Shown here: one piece after another, positions 26,657-34,270 of the stretch | Layout of the letters: the number at the start of each line of letters is the position of its first letter | Numbering within the stretch: the stretch's first letter is position 1 | NCBI GenBank assembly: GCA_963815135.1 | Contig: CAWFFO010000006.1 | Location: 186,001-250,000 of the forward strand | Source of the DNA: CAIWTU01 sp963815135 | GTDB lineage: Bacteria; Desulfobacterota; Desulfuromonadia; Geobacterales; Geobacteraceae | Length of the DNA stretch: 64,000 bases | Reading direction: 5' to 3' | Program-made: the position numbers and the translations under genes | The notes under the pieces: model-generated | What the model was told of the DNA's origin: nothing | What the model saw: only the letters and a program-made list of their open reading frames with translations | Database searches by the model: none

Positions 26657-27961
26657 TTACGAAGCCAGATACTCGCCGATTTTCGTGGCTAGAGTCTGAA
26701 AGACTTTGCGGAATTCGTTCTCGTCCTTTTCCAGCAGAGTCACCCTGAATCCCTGGAGTGAAGTGGAAAAAGAGGACAGCGGTACGATGCAGATACCGGT
26801 ATGGGCAAGGATGTAATAGACAAAGCGTTTATCCGGAGCCACATCCGGCCGGTCGACGAGGTTTTGCACCAGATCCCTGACTTCACAGTTGTCAATGGGC
26901 AGTGTCTGCCGATTGTTCAGCAGCCCCTCCTCAAAAGCCACCGCCATGTAAAAGGCCCCGTTTGTCCTGTTTACCATTAGCCCCGGAACATCTTTCAGAA
27001 TATCGTAAGCGATATTGCTCATCCTCTCGTATCGAGCAATGCGCTCATTCAGGTATTTCCCGTATTCCGGATGGGAAAAGATGACCGGCAGGGTTTTCTG
27101 CGGAAGGGTCGTTGAGCACACCTCGTTCATCTTTGAATTGAGGATGGCATTGACATATTTCTTGAATCTCTGGTCCTTGCCGGTATTGTAAAACTCTATC
27201 CATCCGCAGCGTGCGCCGGGCCACGGGAATTCCTTTGAGATGCCTCTCATTGCCACAGCCGGCACGTCCCCTATGATCGAGGCCAGGGGCAGAGTCTTTG
27301 CGTCGTTATAGACAATGTTGTTGTAAACTTCGTCGGCAATGAGAAACAGGTCATATTCGCGTGCGATAGCCACGATTTCGCGCAGGATATGTTCCGGAAA
27401 GACCATTCCCGTCGGATTGTCGGGGTTGATTATCAGGATCCCCGATATGGCGGGATTGTATTTGACATGATTTCTCAGGTCTTCAAGGTCCGGATACCAG
27501 TTGTTTTCCGGTTGCAGGCGATAGGAAATGGGGGATGCATTGGCGTGGGCCGCCTCACCCGTGGAATGGGTCGTGTAAGTCGGAGAGGGGGTGAGTATGC
27601 GGGTCTCCCTTTTCAGGTTGCCGTAGACCTTTGCAATGGCATCGCCCAACCCGTTGAAAAATATGATATCCTCCGGAGTGATTTGCGCCCCGCCGAGCGA
27701 GTTTGTATGGGTGCAGATAAACTTGCGGGTTTCAAGTACGCCTCTTGTATGGCAGTAACCGTAAGTATCGTCGTTCATCAACTCCCTGATAACCACCTCT
27801 TTCATCCAGGGCGGGATCACTTCACCCTTTGCCACAGGGTCACCGATATTTTCCCAGTTGATCTTGATTCCGAGTTTTTGCAGCTTCTCCGCGACATTGA
27901 CGATATTGCGGATTTCATACGTCAGCTCTCCCGCTCCGGGATTTACGAGACTGTTTCTCAT
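26657..27961 (-). CDS. Class I/II PLP-dependent aminotransferase
   Basis: A 434-residue aminotransferase of fold type I. Visible: NPDNPTGMVFP for the PLP pocket, LIADEVYNNIVY, and the lysine region RGISKEFPWPGARCGWIEF. It resembles aspartate or aromatic aminotransferases in clostridia and deltaproteobacteria; the exact amino acid is unknown. ATG at 27961 follows an AGGAAG site and is preferred over a TTG 33 bases upstream with no ribosome site. A structured leader precedes it (28035-28222). Confidence 0.9.
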   Translation of the reverse strand: MRNSLVNPGAGELTYEIRNIVNVAEKLQKLGIKINWENIGDPVAKGEVIPPWMKEVVIRELMNDDTYGYCHTRGVLETRKFICTHTNSLGGAQITPEDIIFFNGLGDAIAKVYGNLKRETRILTPSPTYTTHSTGEAAHANASPISYRLQPENNWYPDLEDLRNHVKYNPAISGILIINPDNPTGMVFPEHILREIVAIAREYDLFLIADEVYNNIVYNDAKTLPLASIIGDVPAVAMRGISKEFPWPGARCGWIEFYNTGKDQRFKKYVNAILNSKMNEVCSTTLPQKTLPVIFSHPEYGKYLNERIARYERMSNIAYDILKDVPGLMVNRTNGAFYMAVAFEEGLLNNRQTLPIDNCEVRDLVQNLVDRPDVAPDKRFVYYILAHTGICIVPLSSFSTSLQGFRVTLLEKDENEFRKVFQTLATKIGEYLAS

Positions 27962-28034
27962 AGCTACCCCACTTCCTGGTGATATATTTTTCAAGCCCGA
28001 TATTTCTGATAAAACAAGTTATCGTCTGAAACGA

Positions 28035-28222
28035 GAAAGGCCGCGGGATTAACCCACGGCCTTTTCTGAGATTATATGCTAATGACAGCTACTCACACGG
28101 CAGTGGGTGAACCTGCGGCTTTACGCGCCGCCGCGATGATAGCTCGTGCCATGCCTGCTGTTGTCGGAGAAATAAAACTTTTCATAAAGTACTCGAATAG
28201 CACAGGATATTGCACAAGTCAA
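28035..28222 (-). promoter_or_regulatory. Promoter and structured leader of the aminotransferase gene
   Basis: On the minus strand there is a promoter-like pair TTGACT (28217-28222) and TATTCG (28194-28199), 17 bases apart. Downstream lies a foldable segment: AGCTA and TAGCT close a domain at about 28088-28145, with an inner GCGGC/GCCGC stem. Then a strong stem AAAGGCCGnGGG/CCCnCGGCCTTT spans about 28035-28065, followed by a modest T-rich tract. This is the layout of an attenuator or riboswitch, but I recognise no class and the ligand is unknown. Confidence 0.4.
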
Positions 28223-28285
28223 CAAAATTATAGATCGTTTTCCGCAAGGTAAATCGAGGCTTTTCCGTTTCAGCCACGCCGTCGG

Positions 28286-28310
28286 AGCCGGCCTTTGCGG
28301 CCGGCTTTTT
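28286..28310 (+). terminator. Orphan plus-strand intrinsic terminator
   Basis: AGCCGGCC (28286-28293), five-base loop, GGCCGGCT (28299-28306), then TTTTT. It terminates only plus-strand transcripts, yet no plus-strand gene ends here. The minus-strand neighbour at 28373 would meet an A-run instead. The gap 27962-28372 otherwise holds the aminotransferase leader. Confidence 0.7.
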
Positions 28311-28372
28311 CGTGAAACCAGAGTGGCTCTTTTACATTTCAAGACACTTTCCGGAGATATTTTACGATGCGG

Positions 28373-28708
28373 CTAATCGTCCTTGCAGAGATAATCTCCC
28401 AAAAGCCCGCGACTATGCTCGTCGTCATGACAGTATGCACAGAGGTTTTCCCAGTTTGATCCATCCGGCGGATTGTGCGAATGGTTTCCATCTTTATGGT
28501 GAACGGTCAGCAAGTGCAGGTTGGATGCGTCAAATTCGCGACCGCACTTGGCGCATATCCAGCCGTGGAGCTTAAGGGACTTCTCCCGGTAGGTCTCGAT
28601 ATTGGAGCGTTCCGCCCGCATCCGCCGGACCAGTTCATCGGTTTCTTCCTGGGACATTGGTTTTACGGTGCGGGGCCTGCGAGGTTTTCGTGAGAATGCT
28701 GCTGCCAT
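28373..28708 (-). CDS. YajD-type HNH nuclease family protein
   Basis: A 111-residue protein with a compact HNH zinc fold: CAKCGREF, then LTVHHKDGNHSHN, then NLCAYCHDDEH, matching the small YajD HNH proteins. The Arg/Lys-rich N terminus could bind nucleic acid. The biological substrate is not known. A good promoter is present at 28763-28791. Confidence 0.88.
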   Translation of the reverse strand: MAAAFSRKPRRPRTVKPMSQEETDELVRRMRAERSNIETYREKSLKLHGWICAKCGREFDASNLHLLTVHHKDGNHSHNPPDGSNWENLCAYCHDDEHSRGLLGDYLCKDD

Positions 28709-28762
28709 TGCGTATACCGGCTTTTCTTTTTCATGGATTTTGATGCAATTGGTCTATGAAAT

Positions 28763-28791
28763 ATAATACAGTCAAGGTGTCGGAGCTGCAA
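28763..28791 (-). promoter_or_regulatory. Probable promoter of the HNH gene
   Basis: Minus strand -35 TTGCAG (28786-28791), a 17-base spacer and -10 TATTAT (28763-28768), with a start about 45 bases before the gene. Confidence 0.5.
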
Positions 28792-28834
28792 CATTCAGAT
28801 GTTTGAGTCTTGTAAGTTGTTTTGCTCTGACACC
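28776..28834. repeat. 59-base imperfect inverted repeat
   Basis: GGTGTCGGAGC (28776-28786) pairs with GCTCTGACACC (28824-28834) at 10 of 11 positions, and inner segments GCAAC/GTTG extend the pairing. It overlaps the HNH promoter and lies between the ferredoxin and HNH genes, where an attC-like or terminator-like hairpin could sit. Confidence 0.5.
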
Positions 28835-28907
28835 ATTGCATCTCCCGGGATTTCTCAAAAAGAGCGGAAAATACTTTTGTCTCCCCCATGGCAAGCGAAG
28901 AGGAAAT

Positions 28908-29102
28908 CTACACTTTCCAGCTTATACACTGAACCGGACACATGCGAATGGCATATTTCTGAATTTCTTCTTCACTGGCCCCATCAGGATTGTAACACTC
29001 AGCCTTGCCTTCATCGTCCAGTCGGAAAACACCGGGAACATAGTTGATGCAAAGTCCGCAACTTATACACTGGTCCTTATTTACCCATGGAACTTTTGCC
29101 AT
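28908..29102 (-). CDS. Single-cluster [4Fe-4S] ferredoxin
   Basis: A 64-residue monocluster ferredoxin. Ligands are Cys12, Cys15 and Cys18 (CISCGLC) and Cys55 (MCPVQC); Cys36 and Cys59 could form the disulfide seen in some such ferredoxins. ATG 29102 has an AGAGGA site. Low-potential electron carrier; partner unknown. It sits in the accessory region. Confidence 0.9.
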   Translation of the reverse strand: MAKVPWVNKDQCISCGLCINYVPGVFRLDDEGKAECYNPDGASEEEIQKYAIRMCPVQCISWKV

Positions 29103-29183
29103 CTTATTTTTCCTCTTAGAAAGGTGGTATTGGAAAAATCGGGACGCTCCCCTGTTATTTTAGCCTTTCCGTCTTCGGTCGTC

Positions 29184-29366
29184 CTATGAGGCAGCTTCGC
29201 CAAGGTGGAAACGAAACGTCGCTACCTTTTCTTCATTTATTTCTCGTGACTCGATGTCACCTTCCGTCAGGAAAACCGCTGTGTCTAACCATGCTGTAAT
29301 TAAAATTTGCTTTCTGGCGAACTCGAAGCCATCTTTTCCATTCCATATGATTCTTATTGTTACCAT
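29184..29366 (-). CDS. Possible small hypothetical protein
   Basis: A 60-residue frame (MVTIRIIWNGKDGFEFA at its start) with mixed hydrophobic and charged sequence. There is no clear ribosome-binding site and no recognised family. It lies in line with the ferredoxin gene, 81 bases upstream of it. The 186 bases between this frame and the signal peptidase gene hold no supported gene. Confidence 0.3.
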   Translation of the reverse strand: MVTIRIIWNGKDGFEFARKQILITAWLDTAVFLTEGDIESREINEEKVATFRFHLGEAAS

Positions 29367-29536
29367 ATCGTTTGCGAAATTGGAATTCGTACTACCAAAA
29401 ACATCAGGTTCAAGTTTCGCCGGCCTGGATGAACTGGCCCGCAGTCAGGGTTTCTTGTATAATGGATTTTGAAAAAGCATGGGTAGCCTTGAATTATTTT
29501 AATCCTTTCAGTGAATGGTTTTGTGGGGTAGTGGCC

Positions 29537-29548
29537 CCGCTGGTTCGG
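29537..29548 (-). repeat. 12-base repeat copy downstream of the signal peptidase gene
   Basis: The 12-mer CCGAACCAGCGG (minus strand) lies four bases after the signal peptidase stop. An identical 12-mer lies after the next gene upstream (30473-30484). Repeated ends at the 3' side of successive genes are what cassette attC sites would give. Confidence 0.5.
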
Positions 29549-29552
29549 CTTG

Positions 29553-30401
29553 CTACAGAACCTTTGTACCAATTCTATTCCAGCGAACTGAATTGTTATT
29601 TCGATCCCACGACCAATATATGTTTCTGACAGTTCCCTTAATTTTCTTTTTTTCTACGAAACCCCAAAATCTACTGTCGTAGCTTCTATCTCGATTGTCA
29701 CCCATTACAAAATATGAGCCCGCTGGTACGGTTACAGGTCCAAAATTATCGCGGGGGCTTTGTTTTGCCGGAATCACATTAAGTTCTTTATGGACTGTGT
29801 ACGATTCTTCGATTGGCTTGTTGTTGATATATAGCTTTTTTTCTTTGATTTCCACAATATCACCGCCTATTGCTGCAACTCTTTTGACGAAATCTTTGGA
29901 TGGGTCTTCAGGGAATTCAAAAATGATAATGTCGCCGCGCTTAGGATTCCGCGCTGACTTTTGACGGTCAACAAGTATGTGATCTCCAATCAGGAGTGTT
30001 GGCTCCATACTTCCTGCCGGTATTTTATATGCGTGAACATAATTATTTCTTATAAGATATTTCAGCGAAGTATTAACCCCAAACAAAATAAGAACGATTC
30101 CTATGTATATTGCTATCTTGTTGTACTTTTTAAGATGGTATTCTGAATTATGTTTTCGCGCATTTGAAACGGCATCGGCAACTACCATGATGTAATATGA
30201 TATTGTAAAAAGGACGATAATACCGATGTAAATTAAAACATAACTGCTGTTGAGACATAGCATCAAGATGGGTATAAGCAAAAACGGAAGCAGAAAAATA
30301 ATTATCCCTTTTCGAGCTTGACCGTTATAAATTTGACCAAGCCCCGGTTCAAGGAGGCTTAACAAACCAGCTATCCACCATTTTCTAGGTTTATTGTCCA
30401 T
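29553..30401 (-). CDS. lepB: Signal peptidase I with N-terminal membrane extension
   Basis: A 282-residue S26 serine protease of the inner membrane that cleaves Sec signal peptides. The N-terminal 90 residues form hydrophobic helices (starting WWIAGLLSLLEPGLGQIYNG), more than the one or two helices of a standard enzyme. The peptidase part has the nucleophile Ser in IPAGSMEPTL (about residue 130), the general-base Lys in FVKRVAAIGGD, and the box MGDNRDRSYDSRFWG. The gene is AT-rich compared with flanking core genes and lies in the accessory cluster, so it is probably a second, acquired copy. Confidence 0.92.
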   Translation of the reverse strand: MDNKPRKWWIAGLLSLLEPGLGQIYNGQARKGIIIFLLPFLLIPILMLCLNSSYVLIYIGIIVLFTISYYIMVVADAVSNARKHNSEYHLKKYNKIAIYIGIVLILFGVNTSLKYLIRNNYVHAYKIPAGSMEPTLLIGDHILVDRQKSARNPKRGDIIIFEFPEDPSKDFVKRVAAIGGDIVEIKEKKLYINNKPIEESYTVHKELNVIPAKQSPRDNFGPVTVPAGSYFVMGDNRDRSYDSRFWGFVEKKKIKGTVRNIYWSWDRNNNSVRWNRIGTKVL

Positions 30402-30439
30402 TCGATTGATTATCCTTTCATATGGCTATCGGTTTTGTG

Positions 30440-30485
30440 GATCAACTACAAGTGCAACGAGACAGTTTGAATCCGCTGGTTCGGT
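30440..30485 (-). repeat. attC-like junction 3 (degenerate)
   Basis: On the minus strand this begins ACCGAAC and ends GTTGATC. Each differs by one base from the integron attC consensus boxes (RYYYAAC and GTTRRRY). It contains the 12-mer shared with the site at 29537 and lies just after the membrane-protein stop. Weak on its own. Confidence 0.35.
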
Positions 30486-30491
30486 GGTGCC

Positions 30492-30941
30492 CTAAATTAC
30501 CATTTGCCCTTTTTCACGGAAGTAGGCCTTCGTTTCTTTCCTTGTGAAGACTAAAATTTGGTAAATGCAAAACAACGCGCCAATTATATGAACAAACTTT
30601 ATCTCAAACATGCCAATGTCGACAGCCTTTTCGCCGATTACATGAAGGAAGCTGGTCGCTAAATTCCAAGATGAAAAAAATAGAACCAATGGGACAGTCC
30701 ATGTCTTTCTCTTGTAAATACCGAACAGGACAGTTATCCCAATCAATGAAGTGAGCGCTCTTTCGGCACCGGAAAATTTCGTCATGTTCTCAGCCCCAAC
30801 AGCCTTTCTCGCAAGTATGTAGAAACAAGAAATAGTGATAATCCAATAAACACAACGAATGAAACGGATGCCCGGCGGTATGCAAATGTCATTTTGAAAA
30901 TCGTTGTTTGCTTGGAGATTGTTATTCATGTTTTTTATCAC
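30492..30941 (-). CDS. Hypothetical membrane protein
   Basis: About 149 residues with four hydrophobic segments (about 30-48, 63-80, 83-103 and 113-133) and short charged ends. No family recognised. The start is GTG 30941 or ATG 30929. AT-rich, with cassette-like boundaries on both sides. Function unknown. Confidence 0.6.
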   Translation of the reverse strand: MIKNMNNNLQANNDFQNDICIPPGIRFIRCVYWIITISCFYILARKAVGAENMTKFSGAERALTSLIGITVLFGIYKRKTWTVPLVLFFSSWNLATSFLHVIGEKAVDIGMFEIKFVHIIGALFCIYQILVFTRKETKAYFREKGQMVI

Positions 30942-31000
30942 CGACGTTAGTGAGGCGCAGTGGCGAGTGTAGCGGAGCCCGCTGCCGACGCTAGTTGAGC
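30939..31000 (-). repeat. attC-like junction 2
   Basis: A 62-base segment between two genes. On the minus strand it opens with GCTCAAC (a match to RYYYAAC) two bases after the TGA stop of the exported-protein gene, and ends near CGTCGGTG just before the next start codon. The middle contains the hairpin AGCGGGCTCCGCT. The opening box pairs, with one wobble, with the GTTGGGC box at the other end of the same gene, as expected for one cassette. Confidence 0.5.
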
Positions 31001-31001
31001 A

Positions 31002-31559
31002 TCACTCTTGATAATCAGCGGGTTTGCAGGATGGTACGACGTCGTAACCAAGATAGTAGTACTCATGCCAAAGCCTCTTCGTTTTCAAAGCTTCTCCAGA
31101 CCATACGGTCAAATGGAGTCCTTCATTACTTGTACACGATCGGAATGATTGAGACGTTCCATCGCCGTTTAGATCAACTCGGACCTTACCCTGTACTTCC
31201 TTAAAATCGCCATTGGCCCCAACTACGGCAATGGCAGTGTCGAAATGTTCTTTTCCAACTGAGAATGCGTAAAAGAAGGCGTCTGGAGGGGATTCCGAAT
31301 TTTTAGTGCAACTTGTCTTGAGCTTCTTGAGGATTTTCTTTACTATGACTTTCTGCGGCTGACCGAGGATGACCAACTTTACCGCTTGCTTCTCTCGAAG
31401 GCCTGAGTTTGGAATAGTCAGACATCCGTCGCCAGTTGCTCCGACCTCAGCAACACCAATCTGCGTGTTGTAATTGAAAACTTCTTGTTTCTCCCGTGCG
31501 TGTCCCGAGATAGCCAAGAAAGAAAAAATCACGGCTAGAATCAGAACCTGTTTCTGCAT
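31002..31559 (-). CDS. Exported hypothetical protein
   Basis: A 185-residue protein with a signal peptide MQKQVLILAVIFSFLAISGHA. ATG 31559 is preceded by a strong GGAGGG site. The mature part has four cysteines and a possible calcium-like DLNGDGT segment. No family recognised. Probably periplasmic; function unknown. Confidence 0.65.
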   Translation of the reverse strand: MQKQVLILAVIFSFLAISGHAREKQEVFNYNTQIGVAEVGATGDGCLTIPNSGLREKQAVKLVILGQPQKVIVKKILKKLKTSCTKNSESPPDAFFYAFSVGKEHFDTAIAVVGANGDFKEVQGKVRVDLNGDGTSQSFRSCTSNEGLHLTVWSGEALKTKRLWHEYYYLGYDVVPSCKPADYQE

Positions 31560-31580
31560 TTTCCCTCCATCTTCTTTGCA

Positions 31581-31634
31581 GCCCAACGGCTTGGAAATTG
31601 ACCGGCCTTGGACGATCCAATTTTCTGGTTAGAA
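31581..31634 (-). repeat. attC-like junction 1
   Basis: On the minus strand this 54-base imperfect palindrome runs from TTCTAAC, which contains the TAA stop of the upstream gene, to GTTGGGC (a perfect GTTRRRY box), just before the next gene's ribosome site. Internal arms GAAAATTG and CAATTTCC pair at 7 of 8 positions. Size and layout match integron attC sites. Confidence 0.55.
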
Positions 31635-32144
31635 TTCACCTCGTTCCCGTGCAGTACTATAAGCCTCAAGTTGCTTTCCATACCATTTGTAAAAACGAAA
31701 GATGAATGAAGGATCTGTTGATTCCCAAGAAAATTTTTGTCGCGCATTCGGGCAAAGTAAGTTTAGTGGCAAAACAAATAAGAACCATGCGCCTGCCAAA
31801 CCACTTGCTGAACCAATTGCAGCAAGAAGAATCATTGGTAATAACGGGCCTGATGATGGATTTATCTTAAATATTTGTTCACTGATGTATGCAGAACCGG
31901 CAAGCCCCCATAAACCGCCACCAATAATCATTACTGCCTTCGTAACAAAAAATATTGATCGCTGAATTATCATTCCTTGCTTCCAAACGTTGGGAGGAGT
32001 TAATGTTTTGTTTGCTATTTCGAATTTTTGAACACTTTGATAGGTCTTGTTATATGCTTTCTGGCAATTAGGACATTCCCACCCAGGAGCATCGTCATTC
32101 GGTTGTCTTACATAACCACACGCTGGGCATGTCTTGAAGTCCAT
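31629..32144 (-). CDS. Zinc-ribbon membrane protein, hypothetical
   Basis: About 171 residues: an N-terminal zinc ribbon (CPACGYVRQPNDDAPGWECPNC, about residues 5-27) followed by two or three membrane helices (about 65-140). ATG 32144 has a GGAGGA site ten bases upstream; an ATG at 32162 overlapping a GTTAGAT box is the alternative. Function unknown. First gene of the cassette-like array. Confidence 0.6.
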   Translation of the reverse strand: MDFKTCPACGYVRQPNDDAPGWECPNCQKAYNKTYQSVQKFEIANKTLTPPNVWKQGMIIQRSIFFVTKAVMIIGGGLWGLAGSAYISEQIFKINPSSGPLLPMILLAAIGSASGLAGAWFLFVLPLNLLCPNARQKFSWESTDPSFIFRFYKWYGKQLEAYSTARERGEF

Positions 32145-32160
32145 CTCTTTTGCTTCCTCC

Positions 32161-32167
32161 ATCTAAC
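32161..32167 (-). repeat. Integron-like core box at the array's upstream edge
   Basis: GTTAGAT on the minus strand matches GTTRRRY exactly. It directly precedes the zinc-ribbon gene and matches the complement of the box at that gene's 3' end in six of seven positions. Confidence 0.45.
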
Positions 32168-32638
32168 TCGTTAATCACCTGTTTCCCTATATAATTAACT
32201 TTGCTTCATTTCTTACTGTTACCTATATAGGTAACTCAGGTTTCCCTCATATCCTCATTCCCGCACTTTTCTCTCGACTACTCCAGCATGGCTCCGGATG
32301 GCGCCATAGCGCACCCGCCAAGGCTTTTCCTCCGGGGGAAATGAGAAAATTTCCCTATTTGTCAAATCCTGTATTTACCGGAAAAATGAAAAAGCCGCCT
32401 GATCAGCGTACTGCTGATACGGACGGCCCTGTTTTCAATTTAATGATTTGTGCCCTCTCAGATCCCATATTTCAGGTCTCCAACAACAAAAATAACAATA
32501 AGAAAATTAGTCCATTTTTACACCCGGCTCAGGCACAGTGTCAATATGTGTGGAGATTATTTAATTTGAATTAAAACAGTGGACAAAGGTTGCCTTTCCC
32601 GCGTTTAATTAAGGGTTCGGTCCCGGCCTTGACGGAGA
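32168..32638. other. Intergenic region without a supported gene
   Basis: 470 bases with no convincing ORF and no integron integrase. It contains a perfect 18-base palindrome at 32218-32235 (GTTACCTATATAGGTAAC), which could be an operator for the minus-strand array. The remainder is AT-rich without clear structure. Confidence 0.6.
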
Positions 32639-33229
32639 TTAGGGGAGAGAAATCATGAATCTTCCGTCTCCGCCCCGCCAGCGGATCCATCCCGTTTCCG
32701 GGCCTTTCACAATGACATTTGCCCAGTCTCCGTCCACGTCGAGTATCTGCATGAACTGTTCGGGGGAAAGTATTGTCGACCCTCCGGACAGGTCCGAAGC
32801 TCCCTTACGCAGCAGATAGCAGGAATCGCGCAGCCCGTTCAACAATACCGCCGTGCGGCCCTTGAGGAAATAGTTCCAGGGGGAGTATTTCCAGAATCTG
32901 TCCATTTTGATCCAGCCCCTGCGTCCGGCTCCATCGTAGGTAACTTGCAGCCAGTCTCCTCTTTTATCCATGACGGGGATCGCGACATCCCCTGAAGAAA
33001 CCCCGTTCAAATCGAAAAGCCCGGGAATATTCATGTATTTTATTTCCGCTTTACGTTTGATTCCCGGGCCTTCATATATAGACAGCGGAGTGTTGCAAGG
33101 GTTGTTATCCGGCAGGCTAGGGCGGATAACCAGGACACCGATGCCTGCAAAGGGAGCGGTCTGTTGTGAGGCAAATGCGGACAAACAGGGAAGGATCATA
33201 AGGAGGAGAAAACAGGCGATTCTTACCAT
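32639..33229 (-). CDS. Secreted SH3-like domain protein
   Basis: A 196-residue protein with a signal peptide (MVRIACFLLLMILPCLSAFA). Two SH3-like segments follow: DWLQVTYDGAGRRGWIKMD in the middle and WANVIVKGPETGWIRW near the C terminus. Probably periplasmic or envelope-associated. It overlaps the cupin gene by seven bases, so the two are probably co-transcribed. No enzyme domain seen. Confidence 0.75.
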   Translation of the reverse strand: MVRIACFLLLMILPCLSAFASQQTAPFAGIGVLVIRPSLPDNNPCNTPLSIYEGPGIKRKAEIKYMNIPGLFDLNGVSSGDVAIPVMDKRGDWLQVTYDGAGRRGWIKMDRFWKYSPWNYFLKGRTAVLLNGLRDSCYLLRKGASDLSGGSTILSPEQFMQILDVDGDWANVIVKGPETGWIRWRGGDGRFMISLP

Positions 33230-33690
33230 AGTTTTTTCAGTGTTTCCAGGTAGTCGATCGCTTCCTGTGAGCCTTCGGGAGGCGCCCAGGAAGCGAATTC
33301 CTCACTGGTAACCGCTTGATAGGGACCGGCCTTGGCCTCGAAGAAAACGGTATTTTCCTCAAGGCTGACGAAAGTGTGCAAGACTCCGGAGCCGATGTTG
33401 ACCGCCACTGCTTCACTGCCCGGCGCCAGCAGCGCTTTTCGTATGACGGCACCTGAGTCGTCAAAGATGATAACACCGAGCATGCCCCTGAGGATGACCA
33501 CGGATTCGTCTTTTGCCGGGTCGAGATGGCGGTGCGGGCGTATGTAAGAGCCGGGCTCGATGGCGTTCAGCAGCCGATTGCAAGGTTCATCCGGCGAGGC
33601 GTGAAGGTTGTGGTTTTTTCTCAGCCGCGGAGCTTCCTTGGCCTGCGCTGATACGCAATCTAGAAGGCAGTTGTCGATAATTTCATACAT
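33223..33690 (-). CDS. WbuC-family cupin protein
   Basis: A 155-residue cupin resembling WbuC from O-antigen clusters: RKNHNLHASPDEPCNRLLNA, then the metal-binding PHRHLDPAKDESVVILRG and GVLHTFVSLE. A metal site from three His and one Glu is visible. Its reaction is not established, although WbuC is associated with polysaccharide biosynthesis. Confidence 0.85.
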   Translation of the reverse strand: MYEIIDNCLLDCVSAQAKEAPRLRKNHNLHASPDEPCNRLLNAIEPGSYIRPHRHLDPAKDESVVILRGMLGVIIFDDSGAVIRKALLAPGSEAVAVNIGSGVLHTFVSLEENTVFFEAKAGPYQAVTSEEFASWAPPEGSQEAIDYLETLKKLW

Positions 33691-33787
33691 ATGATTTTTA
33701 AATCCATATGGGTTTATTTACGAGGAAGTTCAAGCAGGTACAATAACAGAGGGAAAATGTTGAGGCAAGAGCATTTTATTGCATTGA

Positions 33788-34270
33788 TTATTCACGATCA
33801 GGTTCGACAACGATTCCCCAATTCGCCAACTCGTCGAGTGCCATCTCCACCAGTTCATCAAACCTGGCGGCAACCTCCGGGGAAAGCTCCATGCTCATTT
33901 CGATGATTTTCGGCTGGATCCCGAGCAGCACCATTTCCGGTGGGTCTATACCCTGCAGGACCGCCACCGCAAGAAGGTCCTTGAGACCCATCTGGTGAGG
34001 CGAAAGCTTTGTTTCCATAACCGGTTGGACATCGGCGCCGGTCAGCCTGACGAGGCTTCCCGGCGCCTTTCCGGTCTCCACTGCGTCGACGATGAGCAGC
34101 CTGTCGACGCCTTCAAGCTGCGGAAGCAGGTCCAGCCCCAGTGTCCCGCCGTCGAAGATGGTAACTTCGGGCGGGAACCGGTAGCTGTCCATGAGTCGCT
34201 GAATTACCCTGACTCCAATCCCGTCATCTGACATGATCAGGTTTCCTATGCCGAGGACCAGGGTTTTCAG
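33788..34270 (-). CDS. hyaP: Hydrogenase maturation protease (HyaP/HybD type), CTG start
   Basis: A 160-residue endopeptidase that removes the C-terminal peptide of the large subunit after nickel insertion. From CTG at 34270 the product begins MKTLVLGIGNLIMSDDGIGV, the complete family N terminus. The only ATG in frame (34234) would delete the conserved GIGN. The CTG lies six bases after GGAGGA and overlaps the TGA stop of hyaC. Probable nickel-sensing residues are Asp16, an Asp in IVDAVETG and the His in SPHQMG. Confidence 0.88.
   Translation of the reverse strand: MKTLVLGIGNLIMSDDGIGVRVIQRLMDSYRFPPEVTIFDGGTLGLDLLPQLEGVDRLLIVDAVETGKAPGSLVRLTGADVQPVMETKLSPHQMGLKDLLAVAVLQGIDPPEMVLLGIQPKIIEMSMELSPEVAARFDELVEMALDELANWGIVVEPDRE

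Noticed and set aside
28373..28708. HNH protein as a homing endonuclease or mobile element
   Set aside because: Matches the small stand-alone YajD family; no intron, intein or flanking repeats.
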